A stretch of 29,269 bases of DNA, from IMG/VR virus record IMGVR_UViG_3300013099_000063, positions 1-29,269 of that record; one strand, 5' to 3'. Positions 6,801 to 16,334 of the stretch are shown here, one piece after another. The translations under genes and the position numbers were made by a program. The number at the start of each line of letters is the position of its first letter. The first letter of the stretch is position 1. Source of the stretch: a virus. Below the pieces are notes generated by a model. The model was not told the DNA's origin. It made no database searches and saw only the letters and a program-made list of their open reading frames with translations.

Positions 6801-9092
6801 ACGCTTGATACAATTATTGATAAATGGACACAACAAAAAGATCAAGGTGCTTTTGTTGCTAATTATATTGATGAATATAAAGCTCTTGGGGGTGTAATTG
6901 ATGAAACAAATCAAAAAGAATATGCGGCCTTAGTTAAAAATGCTGAACTTCGGGAAGATTTAATCAAGCAACTTCAGGAAGCTAAAGATTTATTAAAAAC
7001 TGAGTTAACTGGAGCGGGTCCGGAAGAACAAGAAGCTGCTTATAAAAAATATTATACTACTCGAAATGTACTGGTTGAGAAAGCCAGAGTTATTACAACC
7101 TCAGCCGCCAAAAATGAATTAACTCAAACTATCTTAGCATTGAAACGTATATCGACGGAGAGAGATAACGCTTTAAAACTCAATGAAGTTAAAAATGCAA
7201 ATTCTGTTCGCATTAGAATGGAAGATGAATTAAAGATTATTGCTGAGTTTGAAAGAAAAAAGAAATCTATTTTGGAAAAGACCATTGATCCTAAAGTACT
7301 TCTTGCAGATACAAAAGAAGAAGTTACAGGAATTGAGGCTGAGTATGCTACTTTATATTCTAAATTAGAATTAGAAGTTTTAAATCATAAAAAAACTGAA
7401 AAAGAAGCTGCAATAGAAAAAAGTGCATTATTACAGGAAGAAGCTAATAAAATTGTTGCTATTTGGGCAGAAGCGAATAAAAAGATTATTGATCAAGATG
7501 AACCGGACTCACCTGCGGTACGTGCCATAAGAAAAGCTCAATTAGATGCTCAAATTGCTCTTGGTAAAGCTAAAGTAAAAGCCGCAAAAGATACCAATAA
7601 AGCAATAATGAAAGAACAGAAAGATCAATATAAGTTAATGGTAAAAGAAGTTAAAAATGCTGCATCCGATGTCGATAAAGAAATTGCGGAAGTTGAAATG
7701 AAAGCTGCAAAAGGATTAATTTCTGGTGATGAAGCTTTCAGACAAATTGCTCAACTTAGATTAGAGGCAATTGGAGATCAAAAAGATGCTTATATAAAGC
7801 TCAAAAACGTCGCTGAAGAGTTCTTTGGAAAAGATAGTACTCAATATCTCTCAGTATTAGCACAACTTAATAAATTAGATGTTTCTCGTACTCAGATTTT
7901 GATTTCTGAAGCTTCCGCAAATAGAAAACTTGTTCAGTCTATGAAAACACTTAAAAATGAACGTGCTTTAATGGGACAAGAGGGGATTATTGAGGAAGCT
8001 GGAAAAGGGCAAAGTGGGGATACTGAGTTAATTAAGATGACTCGCATTTTTGAAGCAGAAAAAACATTTTCAAAATTAAAAATTCAACAGAAGCAAGATG
8101 AAATAGCTGAATTACAAGTAATGGAAGGTGATAATATAGTTAAGCTTGCTAAATTAGAAAATGATCTTTTTTCTTTAAGACAACAGCAGTCAATAGATTT
8201 AAATGCTCACTTAAAAGCGGCTTCTGAGGAACGAATGCAAGTTGCGGAAGAAGAATGGAGACGCGGTATAATTAGTGCTGAAGAATATTCTGCGGCAGTA
8301 AAAGAAGCTTTTACTGCGGGTGCAATTGGCGCTGAAGAATTACGAACCCGAACTCTTGCATCTACTGGTAGTATGTGGGAAAATTTTCAAGAAGGCACGT
8401 ATCAAGCAATGGAGGGTGTGCAATCTCTTGGAGAGTTTATGCAGGGTGCAGGTGCCCAGATGTTTGACTCCTTTGGTAATGGTATGGCTGATGCTTTTAG
8501 TTCTTTTCTCGAAGGAACAAAATCCGCCAAAGAAGCAATGTCAGATTTTGCAAAATCATTCTTGATTGAGATTCAACGAATGATTGTAAAACAATTAGTA
8601 TTTAATGCTTTAAAATCTATTGCAAGTTATGGAATGTCAGATGGTGGATTAGTTCCATCTTTTGCAAGTGGAGGGCGAATCCCGGGCAATTCCCCTACTT
8701 CAACTTCTGATAATATTAGAATTAATGCTACTGCTGGTGAGTTTATGCACCCAGTTAAAACAGTTAAGCATTATGGTGAGGATGTAATGGAATTATTGAG
8801 AAGAAGAATGATCCCTAAGGCATTATTTACTAATGCGTTAAGTGGTTTAACGACAAAATTTCCTACATTAAGTCGTAAGAATTACTCCCTTGCTTCTGGA
8901 GGATCAGTTCCTTCTACAAATCGAGACCGAGACACGGTAACTTTACCTTCAGAACAAAAACAACCCATTAATATAATTAATGTCACTGATCCAAGAGAAG
9001 TTGGTAATTATCTTGCAACTTCCGAAGGTACCAATGCTTTGATGAACGTATTGAGTTCTAAGGCTCAGACACTTAAAAGGATATTAAGATGA
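3855..9092 (+). CDS. Tail tape measure protein
   Basis: At 1745 residues this is the longest gene in the window and follows the chaperone pair. Residues about 65-220 are four 40-residue repeats. Residues about 300-525 match the phage minor tail / tape measure core (YDQALKDLQAITRASG, then KFSASEVAAGMRIIGQAG, and AAMGTLANSGIRASTIGTGLRR). Residues about 600-705 are strongly hydrophobic with several membrane-type segments, as expected for the part that crosses the inner membrane during DNA entry. A long charged coiled-coil region follows. Residues about 1525-1600 resemble the lambda-type C-terminal tape measure domain, followed by DGGLVPSFASGGRIPG and a GEFMHP motif. By the usual rule of about 0.15 nm per residue the tail could be up to about 260 nm. 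ATG is preceded by AAGGAG and the stop overlaps the next start (ATGA). Confidence 0.93.
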   Translation: MASDTKKTVEIGLKITGFDKNTLKSITTAFTNLQKTVEKTQLSIEKLGNSLKNLKVPPTFIKSIDSLKQLNDIKAPNIKNLSSGLKELMSIKFSGFNLKMTSVVVGLKQLNAVKVPNILQLANGLSKLMKTSFSGFNLKITTVVNGLKRLVGIKVPNILQLANALSKLMKTSFSGFNLKITSIATALTKLQGISVPSITGLANGLKKLVSLDVGKVAAKIRELSNALKELGKQGFLKVFATFARDLNNLASGFNKATTAANRASRSFKNLGSTAKDSGLKLRTFGDKIRTVLEFRSISAGILQVRDAITSGVTAIIEYDQALKDLQAITRASGLEVSQMGAKILEVAATTKFSASEVAAGMRIIGQAGFSASESIETMQAVSDLATGTLSSMASTVDLVTTAMRVYNIESSRSNEVADVFANAVNRSKLTIDKLRTSMNFIGPVATAAGVSFAELNAAMGTLANSGIRASTIGTGLRRIFAELIDPSEKLKKAARQAGIALSDLDPRSASLTDVFKNLKLILADTGVAFDIFGKRGAAAALALAKNPEKYQEMLEVISESGTAADMAATQMEGLGVAFKNLRDRLGNLAIALGEAGLTDILRGLVVIIKNLIIAVTALVNSAFGQFLIRVVAISAAIYGLTKAFLILKVALKGFVALRAATAFGTMIPAVHGATVAVGGLSLALGPLIIAVAAVTLGLGYMFKKFGASKKASDEASILADEYGRLSKQLLDYRIATVNLATDSKEYAEANKTLRAELLEVAQGVGSVAEKAREAALSINPLTGEIANNGEALAKYKKEIETFQITKIVEGLNKATEHLEAQSTAMSRWVDRWKDAAGQIGIYLSSTADQISAAFDGNFREIPGMWAKAWKDASKRGAAFQTAQDFSKAIAQGKKSFDEIAKYANELGAKFDLTSSEKSFLNSFKLIQERGVKAFKHLQETGQIDIRHTVEQVEATAKGLNLSKLAVEAVVRQFKELKKASSDTLDTIIDKWTQQKDQGAFVANYIDEYKALGGVIDETNQKEYAALVKNAELREDLIKQLQEAKDLLKTELTGAGPEEQEAAYKKYYTTRNVLVEKARVITTSAAKNELTQTILALKRISTERDNALKLNEVKNANSVRIRMEDELKIIAEFERKKKSILEKTIDPKVLLADTKEEVTGIEAEYATLYSKLELEVLNHKKTEKEAAIEKSALLQEEANKIVAIWAEANKKIIDQDEPDSPAVRAIRKAQLDAQIALGKAKVKAAKDTNKAIMKEQKDQYKLMVKEVKNAASDVDKEIAEVEMKAAKGLISGDEAFRQIAQLRLEAIGDQKDAYIKLKNVAEEFFGKDSTQYLSVLAQLNKLDVSRTQILISEASANRKLVQSMKTLKNERALMGQEGIIEEAGKGQSGDTELIKMTRIFEAEKTFSKLKIQQKQDEIAELQVMEGDNIVKLAKLENDLFSLRQQQSIDLNAHLKAASEERMQVAEEEWRRGIISAEEYSAAVKEAFTAGAIGAEELRTRTLASTGSMWENFQEGTYQAMEGVQSLGEFMQGAGAQMFDSFGNGMADAFSSFLEGTKSAKEAMSDFAKSFLIEIQRMIVKQLVFNALKSIASYGMSDGGLVPSFASGGRIPGNSPTSTSDNIRINATAGEFMHPVKTVKHYGEDVMELLRRRMIPKALFTNALSGLTTKFPTLSRKNYSLASGGSVPSTNRDRDTVTLPSEQKQPINIINVTDPREVGNYLATSEGTNALMNVLSSKAQTLKRILR
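4050..4500 (+). repeat. 120-bp tandem repeats in the tape measure gene
   Basis: Four units of 120 bp encode 40-residue helical repeats with KVPNI, a leucine/asparagine-rich helix and SFSGFNLKIT. Units at 4201-4275 and 4321-4395 differ at only 3 of 75 bases, while the outer units are more diverged, so the middle duplication is recent. Confidence 0.9.
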
Positions 9093-10768
9093 CGATTGAT
9101 ATTAATGAATATCTGTTAATTCCTCCTAATTGGGATAACGGTATTAAATATAAACGAATTTGGAATACTGGGATTCAATTAAGTATTAATGCTATGGAAA
9201 AACGTTCAGCATTGTTTACTTGGTCAAGATTGTTTTTGTCTTTTTCTATATTAACAATGTCTGCCAGTGAAACCAATTATATGATACGAAAGTTTTATAA
9301 ATCACTGCATTTGGTTTGGGGAATTCCTTATTGGCCCGACAGAATAGATTTAACAAGTCAAGCAGCTTTGGGACAAGCTGTTTTGAATGTTGAAGATACT
9401 ACGAATTTAAACTTTGCAGTAGATGGAAAATGCATTATCATAATTGATGAAAATACGTATGAAGCTGGTACTATTTTAAGTATGACAACAAATACAATTA
9501 CTTTAGATGCTAACCTTTCGGATACATGGGTTTCAGGTACTATGGTCTATCCTGTATTAAAAGCACGATTACAGATTAAGCAAAGTGCAGATGTTCCTCT
9601 TGCTGGACACACTATATTTGAAATTGATGCGAATGAAGTTCCTGATGTGGATGTAACTCATGTCCCAATGACTACATCATCATTTCCAATAAAATTTGGT
9701 TTGCCTGTTTTTGATTTATTACCTGATTGGTCAAGTGGTTTAAAATTACAATTTCACCATAATTTTGAATCTTTAAAATTTTTAGGCCCTGAATTTACAT
9801 TATCAACTATAAATGAATCAGCTCTTGATTTAGATATGCAGTTTTTGCAGGCTACAAATGCGGAAACAAATGAAGTTCTGGCATTCTTTGATGATAATAA
9901 AGGTCGATGGGGAACTTTTTTAATCCCTTCTCAAATGAATGATATTGTAATTACTGAGGATTTTGTTTCGACAGATACAATATTCACAATTGAAGACATT
10001 GATTGGAGTACTTATTGGGATGAGATGACTTCCATGGGACATATACTTCAATTTAGATTTCCTGATGGGAGTGCAGTATATAGAACGATAGTGGGTGCTA
10101 CAGGTACATCAATGACTATAACTCCGGCTATAGGAGAGAATATAACGGAATCAGCTTTGCCAAATTTAACAGTTTCATTTTTATACCAAGTACGATTCAA
10201 TATGGACGAAATAGAAGTTTTGAAAGTTACAGATACCATCTCAAAGTTTAATTTAAGATTTAGAACTGTCTATAATGATGGAGTTGATATAGTCACCCCG
10301 TGTACCGTTTTCGGTGCAACTGTTTGTGAAGTTGATTTCGCTATTGGTGAAGAAGACCCATCATATTCGGGTGGTGGGTACGATGGTATATCCTCTGCAA
10401 CTGGTATTGATAACTGTTGGTATGCATGGGAGACATTTCCTAAAAATACAGGATGGACGGGACAGGATTTTGGAGTAGATAATTTTAAAATAATTGTACA
10501 GTATTCTCTTATTTCGTTTAATGATACTGAGCGATCTTATGATCCTAAAGATTGGACATTTGAAGCTTCTGACACAGGTGCGTGGGGTGGAGAGGAAGTC
10601 GTGTTAGATACTCAAACTGATCAATCATTTACCCAAATGGAACAAAAGGATTATTCTATTTCTAATAATACTGCTTATAGATATTATAGACTTAATGTTA
10701 CTGCAAATAATGGACATGGTTCGTATTTAATAATCCCCGAAATAGAAATGAGTGAATGTGTGGAATAA
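9089..10768 (+). CDS. Putative distal tail protein with C-terminal discoidin-like domain
   Basis: This 559-residue protein lies between the tape measure and the DUF2163 hub gene, the position of the distal tail protein in GTA and lambda-like tails. The N-terminus has a basic/aromatic section (KRIWNTGIQLSINAMEKRS, then KFYKSLHLVWGIPYWPD) like distal tail N-domains, followed by repeated beta modules of the type gtMVYPVLKARLQI. Residues about 420-557 look like an F5/8 type C (discoidin) carbohydrate-binding domain, ending in YDPKDWTFEASDTGAW and YRYYRLNVTANNGHGSYLIIPEIEM. That would expose a glycan-binding module at the distal tail ring. It starts on the ATGA overlap with the tape measure. The tail ring role is inferred from order; the discoidin-like pattern is seen in sequence. 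Confidence 0.65.
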   Translation: MTIDINEYLLIPPNWDNGIKYKRIWNTGIQLSINAMEKRSALFTWSRLFLSFSILTMSASETNYMIRKFYKSLHLVWGIPYWPDRIDLTSQAALGQAVLNVEDTTNLNFAVDGKCIIIIDENTYEAGTILSMTTNTITLDANLSDTWVSGTMVYPVLKARLQIKQSADVPLAGHTIFEIDANEVPDVDVTHVPMTTSSFPIKFGLPVFDLLPDWSSGLKLQFHHNFESLKFLGPEFTLSTINESALDLDMQFLQATNAETNEVLAFFDDNKGRWGTFLIPSQMNDIVITEDFVSTDTIFTIEDIDWSTYWDEMTSMGHILQFRFPDGSAVYRTIVGATGTSMTITPAIGENITESALPNLTVSFLYQVRFNMDEIEVLKVTDTISKFNLRFRTVYNDGVDIVTPCTVFGATVCEVDFAIGEEDPSYSGGGYDGISSATGIDNCWYAWETFPKNTGWTGQDFGVDNFKIIVQYSLISFNDTERSYDPKDWTFEASDTGAWGGEEVVLDTQTDQSFTQMEQKDYSISNNTAYRYYRLNVTANNGHGSYLIIPEIEMSECVE

Positions 10769-10777
10769 GGAGAAATT

Positions 10778-11611
10778 ATGAAAGATATTGCACAAGATTT
10801 TATTGATAATGAAGAAGCGGAACAACGTAAACCCGTTGAGTTGTATCATATTTGGCGAGATGGTGGAGTTGATTGGCGTTATACGGATGGAGATGTTGCT
10901 GTAACTTATGATGGAGAAGAATATACTCCCGCTACATTAGAGCGTGGGTCTGTCTCTTTTGAAAATAAACTTGATGTCACCACACTGGTCATTAAAGCTG
11001 CGTATGTGGAAAATCCTGTTCTGGATTTTATTGCATCAAACCCAGTTGAAATTCTTTGGGTATCTATAATGAAATTACATAGGGATGATTTGACCAATGC
11101 AGATGTTGTTTTTATTGGACAAATAAAGAATGTAGCGTTTCAGGGCAGTGCTGCCTCAATTACATGTGTTGGATTTGAGCATTTTTTGAAAAAAACAGTT
11201 CCTACGTGGAGATACCAATTAACATGTAATCACAATGTATTTGACAGTAAATGCCAATTAGTTGGGGCTACATATACGGTAACTACTGCAATAAGTTTGG
11301 ATGCGACTGGAGTTCAATTAACAAGTTCTGATTTTACCCAGGATGCTTCTTCAGAAGATGTTGAAGATGGTTACTGGACTGGTGGGCAAGTCCTTTTTGG
11401 TGATGAAGCTCGAACGGTAATTGCTCATGTAGATAATACAATTACCTTAATGTACAAAATGAAAGAGTTAGAGGATACTGATACAATTACAATTACTCCT
11501 GGATGTGATGGGAGAGTTGAAACTTGTTTTGCTAAATATAATAATGTTATTAACTTTTTGGGTTTTCCATTTATTCCAGTTGAAAATCCTGCACTTAGAG
11601 TAAGTTGGTAA
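10778..11611 (+). CDS. Tail hub protein, DUF2163 / Phage_BR0599 family
   Basis: The 277-residue product has the two-part structure of GTA gp13-like hub proteins. The N-terminal domain contains VELYHIW and YDGEEYTPATLERGSVSFENKL, and the C-terminal BR0599 domain ends in PGCDGRVETCFAKYNN followed by INFLGFPFIP. Cysteines 150, 159, 243 and 250 are positioned as in lambda gpL and GTA hub proteins, where four cysteines hold an iron-sulfur cluster. The protein forms part of the ring connecting the distal tail to the tip. It lies nine bases after the distal tail gene with an AAGGAG site built into the stop region, and ten bases before the peptidase gene. The family call is firm; the cluster is inferred from the family. 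Confidence 0.88.
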   Translation: MKDIAQDFIDNEEAEQRKPVELYHIWRDGGVDWRYTDGDVAVTYDGEEYTPATLERGSVSFENKLDVTTLVIKAAYVENPVLDFIASNPVEILWVSIMKLHRDDLTNADVVFIGQIKNVAFQGSAASITCVGFEHFLKKTVPTWRYQLTCNHNVFDSKCQLVGATYTVTTAISLDATGVQLTSSDFTQDASSEDVEDGYWTGGQVLFGDEARTVIAHVDNTITLMYKMKELEDTDTITITPGCDGRVETCFAKYNNVINFLGFPFIPVENPALRVSW

Positions 11612-11620
11612 GGAGATGAA

Positions 11621-12082
11621 ATGACTGATTATTATTTTGATAATAAAGAGAAAGATGCACAATTAAAAATTATTTTAGATGAATGGTTAGATACGCCTTT
11701 TAAACATCATTGTGGTGTTAAGAATTTAGGATGTGATTGCATCCATTTTGCTATTCGAGTTTTTGAAGAAATGGGGTTAATGGCGTACACAAAAGATATG
11801 ATTCCTGATTACCCTCGTGATTGGCATTTGCACAATACAAGAGAAGCTCTATTAGAAGCGATTTTTAAACACTTAGACGTTGAACAAATAGAATTGAATA
11901 GTAATGTACACATTAACGGGGATATCATTCTATCGCACTATGGACAAGCTTCATCTCATGTGGGTATTTTATATGGAAAACACGTATATCAATCTTTGAC
12001 TGGATTAGGGGTTAAGAGAATACATTTTGATGATCAAAAATTCAAAAAGCAAATGAAATTTATATTTAGGATTCTTGTCTAA
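11621..12082 (+). CDS. NlpC/P60 tail-tip cysteine peptidase
   Basis: The 153-residue protein has the NlpC/P60 fold signature: a WLDTPFKHH helix entry, LGCDCIHFAIRVFEEMG with the catalytic Cys40, and SSHVGILYG with the catalytic His113. In GTA and lambda-like tails this peptidase cuts peptidoglycan peptides locally as the tip crosses the cell wall, and is encoded between the DUF2163 hub and the J-like hub, exactly as here. An AAGGAG site overlaps the preceding stop. The stop TAA abuts the next ATG with no spacer. Length is standard for the family. Confidence 0.9.
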   Translation: MTDYYFDNKEKDAQLKIILDEWLDTPFKHHCGVKNLGCDCIHFAIRVFEEMGLMAYTKDMIPDYPRDWHLHNTREALLEAIFKHLDVEQIELNSNVHINGDIILSHYGQASSHVGILYGKHVYQSLTGLGVKRIHFDDQKFKKQMKFIFRILV

Positions 12083-14305
12083 ATGGGTTCAACTGGGCAA
12101 ATAGTTGGTGCGATTGTCGGGGCAATAATTAGTTATTTTATTCCTGGATTATCTTTAGTGTATGGTATGGCTCTTGGCTACGCTGTGGGCGGAATTATTG
12201 ATCCTGCAACTCCTGATATATCTACTCCCGGAGTTCCAGATATAGGTCAAATTGTAATGACGAGTACTGTGGGTGATCCGGTACCTATTGTGCTTGGTTC
12301 TGCCAAAATCACGGGACACCTTCTTGCTTATGGGAATGAGCGTACTGTAGAAATTACAGCAGAACAGGACTCTGGTGGCAAGGGTGGTGGTGGCGGTTCT
12401 ACTACTTATGTAACCGGACATAAATATTATATGACATGGGTTTTAGGATTGTGTACTGGACCAGTAAATACTTTATATGCAATTTACAAGGGTGAAGATG
12501 TTGTTTGGGAAGGTGAACTCAATCTTGATGATGCTGTTAATGGAGAAGAAACTATTGTAATTGATGGAATTGGTTCTTGCACATTTTATTTTGGAACTGA
12601 TGACCAAGTAGTTAATAGCATTATCGAAGAAATTATCCCTAATTCAGATTATAATACACCTTATAGAAATTTCTGTTATGTTCTTATGAATGATTGTTAT
12701 ATTGGGAATTATTCTCGGACACCTACATTTCATTTTATAGTTTCTAAAATACCTGAGTTTAGTTTTTCAGAAAGACATAGTATCCAAAAATATGATTGTA
12801 ATCCAGCCCATGCTATATGGTATATTTTACATACTGTTTCGGGATTGCCGACGTCTTGGTTGAATGAAGACACTTTTACGTCTTTAGCGTCATCTTGTGC
12901 CCAGGAGTATCGAGGAATTAGTTTATTATTAGTAAGTAATCAGAGTGCGGCAGAATATATACAAGCTATAACTGCGCATATTGATAGTATTTTAATATAT
13001 GGTTCAGATGGAAAATTTCATCCAAAAGTAATAAGAAATGATTATGATGTAGATTTAGTACCGAGTATTTCGGAAGACGTTTTGGTTGAAGATCCTACAT
13101 TTACACGTAGAAATTGGAATGATACGGTTAATGAAATGAAGGTCCAATACACGGAACTTATAACATTACGTGAGAAAATTGCCACATATAATTTATTTGG
13201 TGTAGGCAGTAATACACAAGTAGGTGGAGGTGGTTCTCAATTATGGGGGTATGTGGGAGGTACAATTGGAGCTACAACTCCCGTTCCGTTAGAAGGTTTA
13301 TGGGAGAAAATAGTTATTTCTCCAGAATCTTATACATCGTATATGCATAATGGTGATAATTGGTTTGCTGCGGGAAGTAATAGAAGTTATGAATTTGGGT
13401 TAGGACATACTGACACTAACTTAGGTATCACTGAGTTAAATATACATTCAGATACTATACATACAATAGCTTCCAGTCGTGCCCCGTATAGTACAGAGCA
13501 TACAAAAACATGCTCTATTAAGTATGTTGTGGGCACTTCTGGAGAACGAGACCATGGTGTGCAAGGCGATGGGTTATTGACTGGGGTTGTTACAATTTTT
13601 GAACAAGAATCAACTTTCAATACATTCTCCAAGGTAGCTGTGGGTTCAGACCACAGTTTAGCTTTGGGTTTAAATGGTATTATTTATGCTGTAGGATGGA
13701 ATGGGCAATTACAATGCGGGCAAGGTTGGGTTGGTGGTGATGTGTTAACTTATTCTCCAGTATTGGCAAATGTTGAGGAAGACATTGATAATGATTGGAT
13801 TGATATTGTTGCAGGGGGTTACACTTCTTACGGTATAAAAATTGGGGGTGCGCTTTACGGATGGGGACAAAATGGTGTCAATCTTGGGAGTAGATTTGGA
13901 GACGGCACTACTGATCCTTATGTACCATATCCGAGGTACATAAGTTCGGGATGGTCAAAATTTAAAGCAGGGACATATCAAACTATAGGACTAAAGGAAG
14001 ATGGTACTATTTGGGGTACCGGTATGAATGGTACTGGATGGGCAGGGTTCTCTGGGGATATTTCTACTTGGACACAATTAATGCCCGGTAGTAATTGGAT
14101 TGATTTTGCTATAGCTGGAAGTGTTTCACAAACAGGGGCTTGCGGTTTGCTTTTGAATAGTGATGGTGATTTATATGTATCAGGATTTTTTAAATCTTAT
14201 CCAAATACACGAATAAAAGATTATGGTATAGGATTTCAGTTATTAGATACTGATGTAAGTTTTATTGAAGGTGGAGCGGAACATTTTATTTACGGGAAAT
14301 TATAA
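12083..14305 (+). CDS. Tail-tip hub N-terminal module, copy 1, fused to an RCC1-type beta-propeller
   Basis: This 740-residue protein is the first of three paralogues. Residues about 1-368 are the J/GTA gp15-like hub N-half: a hydrophobic Gly/Ala-rich lead (QIVGAIVGAIISYFIPG), IDPATPDISTPGVPD, a phage tail core with GKGGGGG loop, KYYMTWVLGLCTGPV, CTFYFGTDDQ and YNTPYRNFCYV, ending in NEMKVQYTELITLRE. From residue about 370 the sequence changes to repeats of the regulator of chromosome condensation (RCC1) type, such as VAVGSDHSLALGLNGIIYAVGWNG and IVAGGYTSY with ALYGWGQNG. These predict a multi-bladed beta-propeller. In other phages the hub C-half would follow here instead. The propeller is a likely receptor or glycan binder. 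Confidence 0.85.
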   Translation: MGSTGQIVGAIVGAIISYFIPGLSLVYGMALGYAVGGIIDPATPDISTPGVPDIGQIVMTSTVGDPVPIVLGSAKITGHLLAYGNERTVEITAEQDSGGKGGGGGSTTYVTGHKYYMTWVLGLCTGPVNTLYAIYKGEDVVWEGELNLDDAVNGEETIVIDGIGSCTFYFGTDDQVVNSIIEEIIPNSDYNTPYRNFCYVLMNDCYIGNYSRTPTFHFIVSKIPEFSFSERHSIQKYDCNPAHAIWYILHTVSGLPTSWLNEDTFTSLASSCAQEYRGISLLLVSNQSAAEYIQAITAHIDSILIYGSDGKFHPKVIRNDYDVDLVPSISEDVLVEDPTFTRRNWNDTVNEMKVQYTELITLREKIATYNLFGVGSNTQVGGGGSQLWGYVGGTIGATTPVPLEGLWEKIVISPESYTSYMHNGDNWFAAGSNRSYEFGLGHTDTNLGITELNIHSDTIHTIASSRAPYSTEHTKTCSIKYVVGTSGERDHGVQGDGLLTGVVTIFEQESTFNTFSKVAVGSDHSLALGLNGIIYAVGWNGQLQCGQGWVGGDVLTYSPVLANVEEDIDNDWIDIVAGGYTSYGIKIGGALYGWGQNGVNLGSRFGDGTTDPYVPYPRYISSGWSKFKAGTYQTIGLKEDGTIWGTGMNGTGWAGFSGDISTWTQLMPGSNWIDFAIAGSVSQTGACGLLLNSDGDLYVSGFFKSYPNTRIKDYGIGFQLLDTDVSFIEGGAEHFIYGKL

Positions 14306-16318
14306 ATGAGTTTAGGTCAAATATTAGGTGGTATTGTTGGTGGGATTGTTGGCTTCTTTACCGGAGGTCCTTACGGAGCTTTATATGGAATTTTGATAGG
14401 TGCTGGCATTGGGGGCTATATTGATCCAAATACTCCTGATCTACCAACTCCAGGTGCCCCAGATCCGCAAATTCAATCAATGTCTGGTAAAATTGGTGTG
14501 GGTGTTCCTGATTTATGTGGTTCTGCCAAAATCACGGGACATCTTCTTGCTTACGGGAATGAGCATCATATCGAAATAACTGAAACTCAAGAATCTGGGG
14601 GCAAGGGTGGGGGAAGTAGTTCTACTACTTATGTAACCGGATATACTTATTACATGACATGGGCAGTTGGTATTTGTACTGGACCTGTTAATACACTATA
14701 TACAATCTTTAAAAATGAGGATGTTGTTTGGGAAGGTGAACTCAATCTTGATGATGCTGTTAATGGGGAAGAAACAATAACTTTAGATGGTATGGGTTCT
14801 TGTACATTTTATTTTGGAACGGATGACCACGTACAGAATTCAGTCTTAGAAGATATAATTCCCAATCCCGATTACAATACGCCTTATAGAAACTTCTGTT
14901 ATGCAGTTCTGGATGACTGTATAATTGGGGAATATCCAAGAACCCCCACGTTAAAATTTTTGATTAGAAAAATTCCTGAATATTCATTTTCTGATTTTGG
15001 AGAAATACAAACTTATGATTGTAATCCAATGAATATTATTTGGTATTTGTTATATGAGGTTATTGGAGTGCCTGAAAGTTGGTTGGATACTACTGTATTT
15101 GGTGAAGTTGCGAATGTCCTTAATAGGGAACATAGAGGATTAAGTATTTTACTCGATAAACAACAAGACGCTTTAGTTTATTTACAAACTGTAAATTTTC
15201 ATATTGATAATATTTTGTCCTATTCAAATGAAGGAAAATTTTATCCAAAATTATTTCGAGATGATTATGATGTAGATGCTGCACCTATTGTAGATGCCGA
15301 TGTTATAGTAGATAACCCCGTTTTTAATAGAAAATCATGGAATGATACTATTAATGAGGTAAAAGTTCAATACACACAATTAACAGCCCTTCGTCCAGTC
15401 GAATGGGTTATTGATGATAATATAGTGTACCTAAATGTGATTGATATGGCGTGGACGGATACTCTTGGAGGAATCTATGGTCGTTTTGTAGCAGTTGGAT
15501 TATATGGAACATCCCATTATTCTGATGACGGAGGTTACACATGGACAGCAGTTCCATTTCCGGTATATGATACTTATAATTGCACTCAAATTGAATACCA
15601 GAATGGATTATTTTTTGCAAAAGGTACGAATTGTTTTACTTCAGTAGATGGTGAATCTTGGACTACTCTTGATATTGGTGGTACTGCCTATAATGGTTGT
15701 GTTGCGTGGAATGCGGAATATGAAAGATGGGTGCTGATAGTTTCAATTGGAACTCCAGAATATATTAGAATTTCGGAGGATGATGGAGATACTTGGATTA
15801 CGAAAAGTGGTGCTGGTAATTATTCATCTCATTGGGGTAGTATGGAATTTGGAGCAAATCACTACACATTTGTTACATCAGGACCTGGATTTATGTCAGA
15901 AGACACGGATACCTGGGGAAGTTATAATACAAGTAATTTAGGAACAATAGGTGGATTAGGTGTCCGAGTACGACAAGCTGCCGCAAATCATCCTAATCCG
16001 ACTATTATGGTTTGTGCAAATTGTTATACTCTGGATGCTATAACTTGGATACGAATGACTACTCCTGAAGCGATTGCTCCTCCAGTAATGCAAAATTTTG
16101 ATTACTCACCATCATTTGGATTTATGGGTTCTTGGTCTGGATTATCTGGTGATCCAGATTTTGGATATAGTGGAACTATGATATCTACAGATGGAATTAA
16201 TTGGGTGAACCAAGAAATGCCTGCAACTGCTGTCACTCATTATGGTTGTTGTTGTGGTGGGGATAGATGGATTCAAACCCGTAGGTCGGATGGTTTGGTT
16301 ATAGGACGTATGAAATGA
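14306..16318 (+). CDS. Tail-tip hub N-terminal module, copy 2, fused to a BNR/Asp-box beta-propeller
   Basis: The 670-residue second paralogue has the same N-terminal module (residues about 1-363), with IDPNTPDLPTPGAPD, GKGGGSSS, MTWAVGICTGPV, CTFYFGTDDH and YNTPYRNFCYAVLDD, ending in NEVKVQYTQLTALRP. Residues about 367-670 contain sialidase-type Asp-box motifs (SDDGGYTW, SVDGESW, SEDDGDTW, STDGINW), each followed by a hydrophobic strand, so a second type of beta-propeller is predicted. No sialidase catalytic set (Arg triad, Tyr/Glu pair) is evident, so binding is more likely than cleavage. ATG directly abuts the stop of copy 1 and the ribosome site is weak, which suggests translational coupling. 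Confidence 0.85.
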   Translation: MSLGQILGGIVGGIVGFFTGGPYGALYGILIGAGIGGYIDPNTPDLPTPGAPDPQIQSMSGKIGVGVPDLCGSAKITGHLLAYGNEHHIEITETQESGGKGGGSSSTTYVTGYTYYMTWAVGICTGPVNTLYTIFKNEDVVWEGELNLDDAVNGEETITLDGMGSCTFYFGTDDHVQNSVLEDIIPNPDYNTPYRNFCYAVLDDCIIGEYPRTPTLKFLIRKIPEYSFSDFGEIQTYDCNPMNIIWYLLYEVIGVPESWLDTTVFGEVANVLNREHRGLSILLDKQQDALVYLQTVNFHIDNILSYSNEGKFYPKLFRDDYDVDAAPIVDADVIVDNPVFNRKSWNDTINEVKVQYTQLTALRPVEWVIDDNIVYLNVIDMAWTDTLGGIYGRFVAVGLYGTSHYSDDGGYTWTAVPFPVYDTYNCTQIEYQNGLFFAKGTNCFTSVDGESWTTLDIGGTAYNGCVAWNAEYERWVLIVSIGTPEYIRISEDDGDTWITKSGAGNYSSHWGSMEFGANHYTFVTSGPGFMSEDTDTWGSYNTSNLGTIGGLGVRVRQAAANHPNPTIMVCANCYTLDAITWIRMTTPEAIAPPVMQNFDYSPSFGFMGSWSGLSGDPDFGYSGTMISTDGINWVNQEMPATAVTHYGCCCGGDRWIQTRRSDGLVIGRMK

Positions 16319-16334
16319 TTAAAGGATTAAACAT

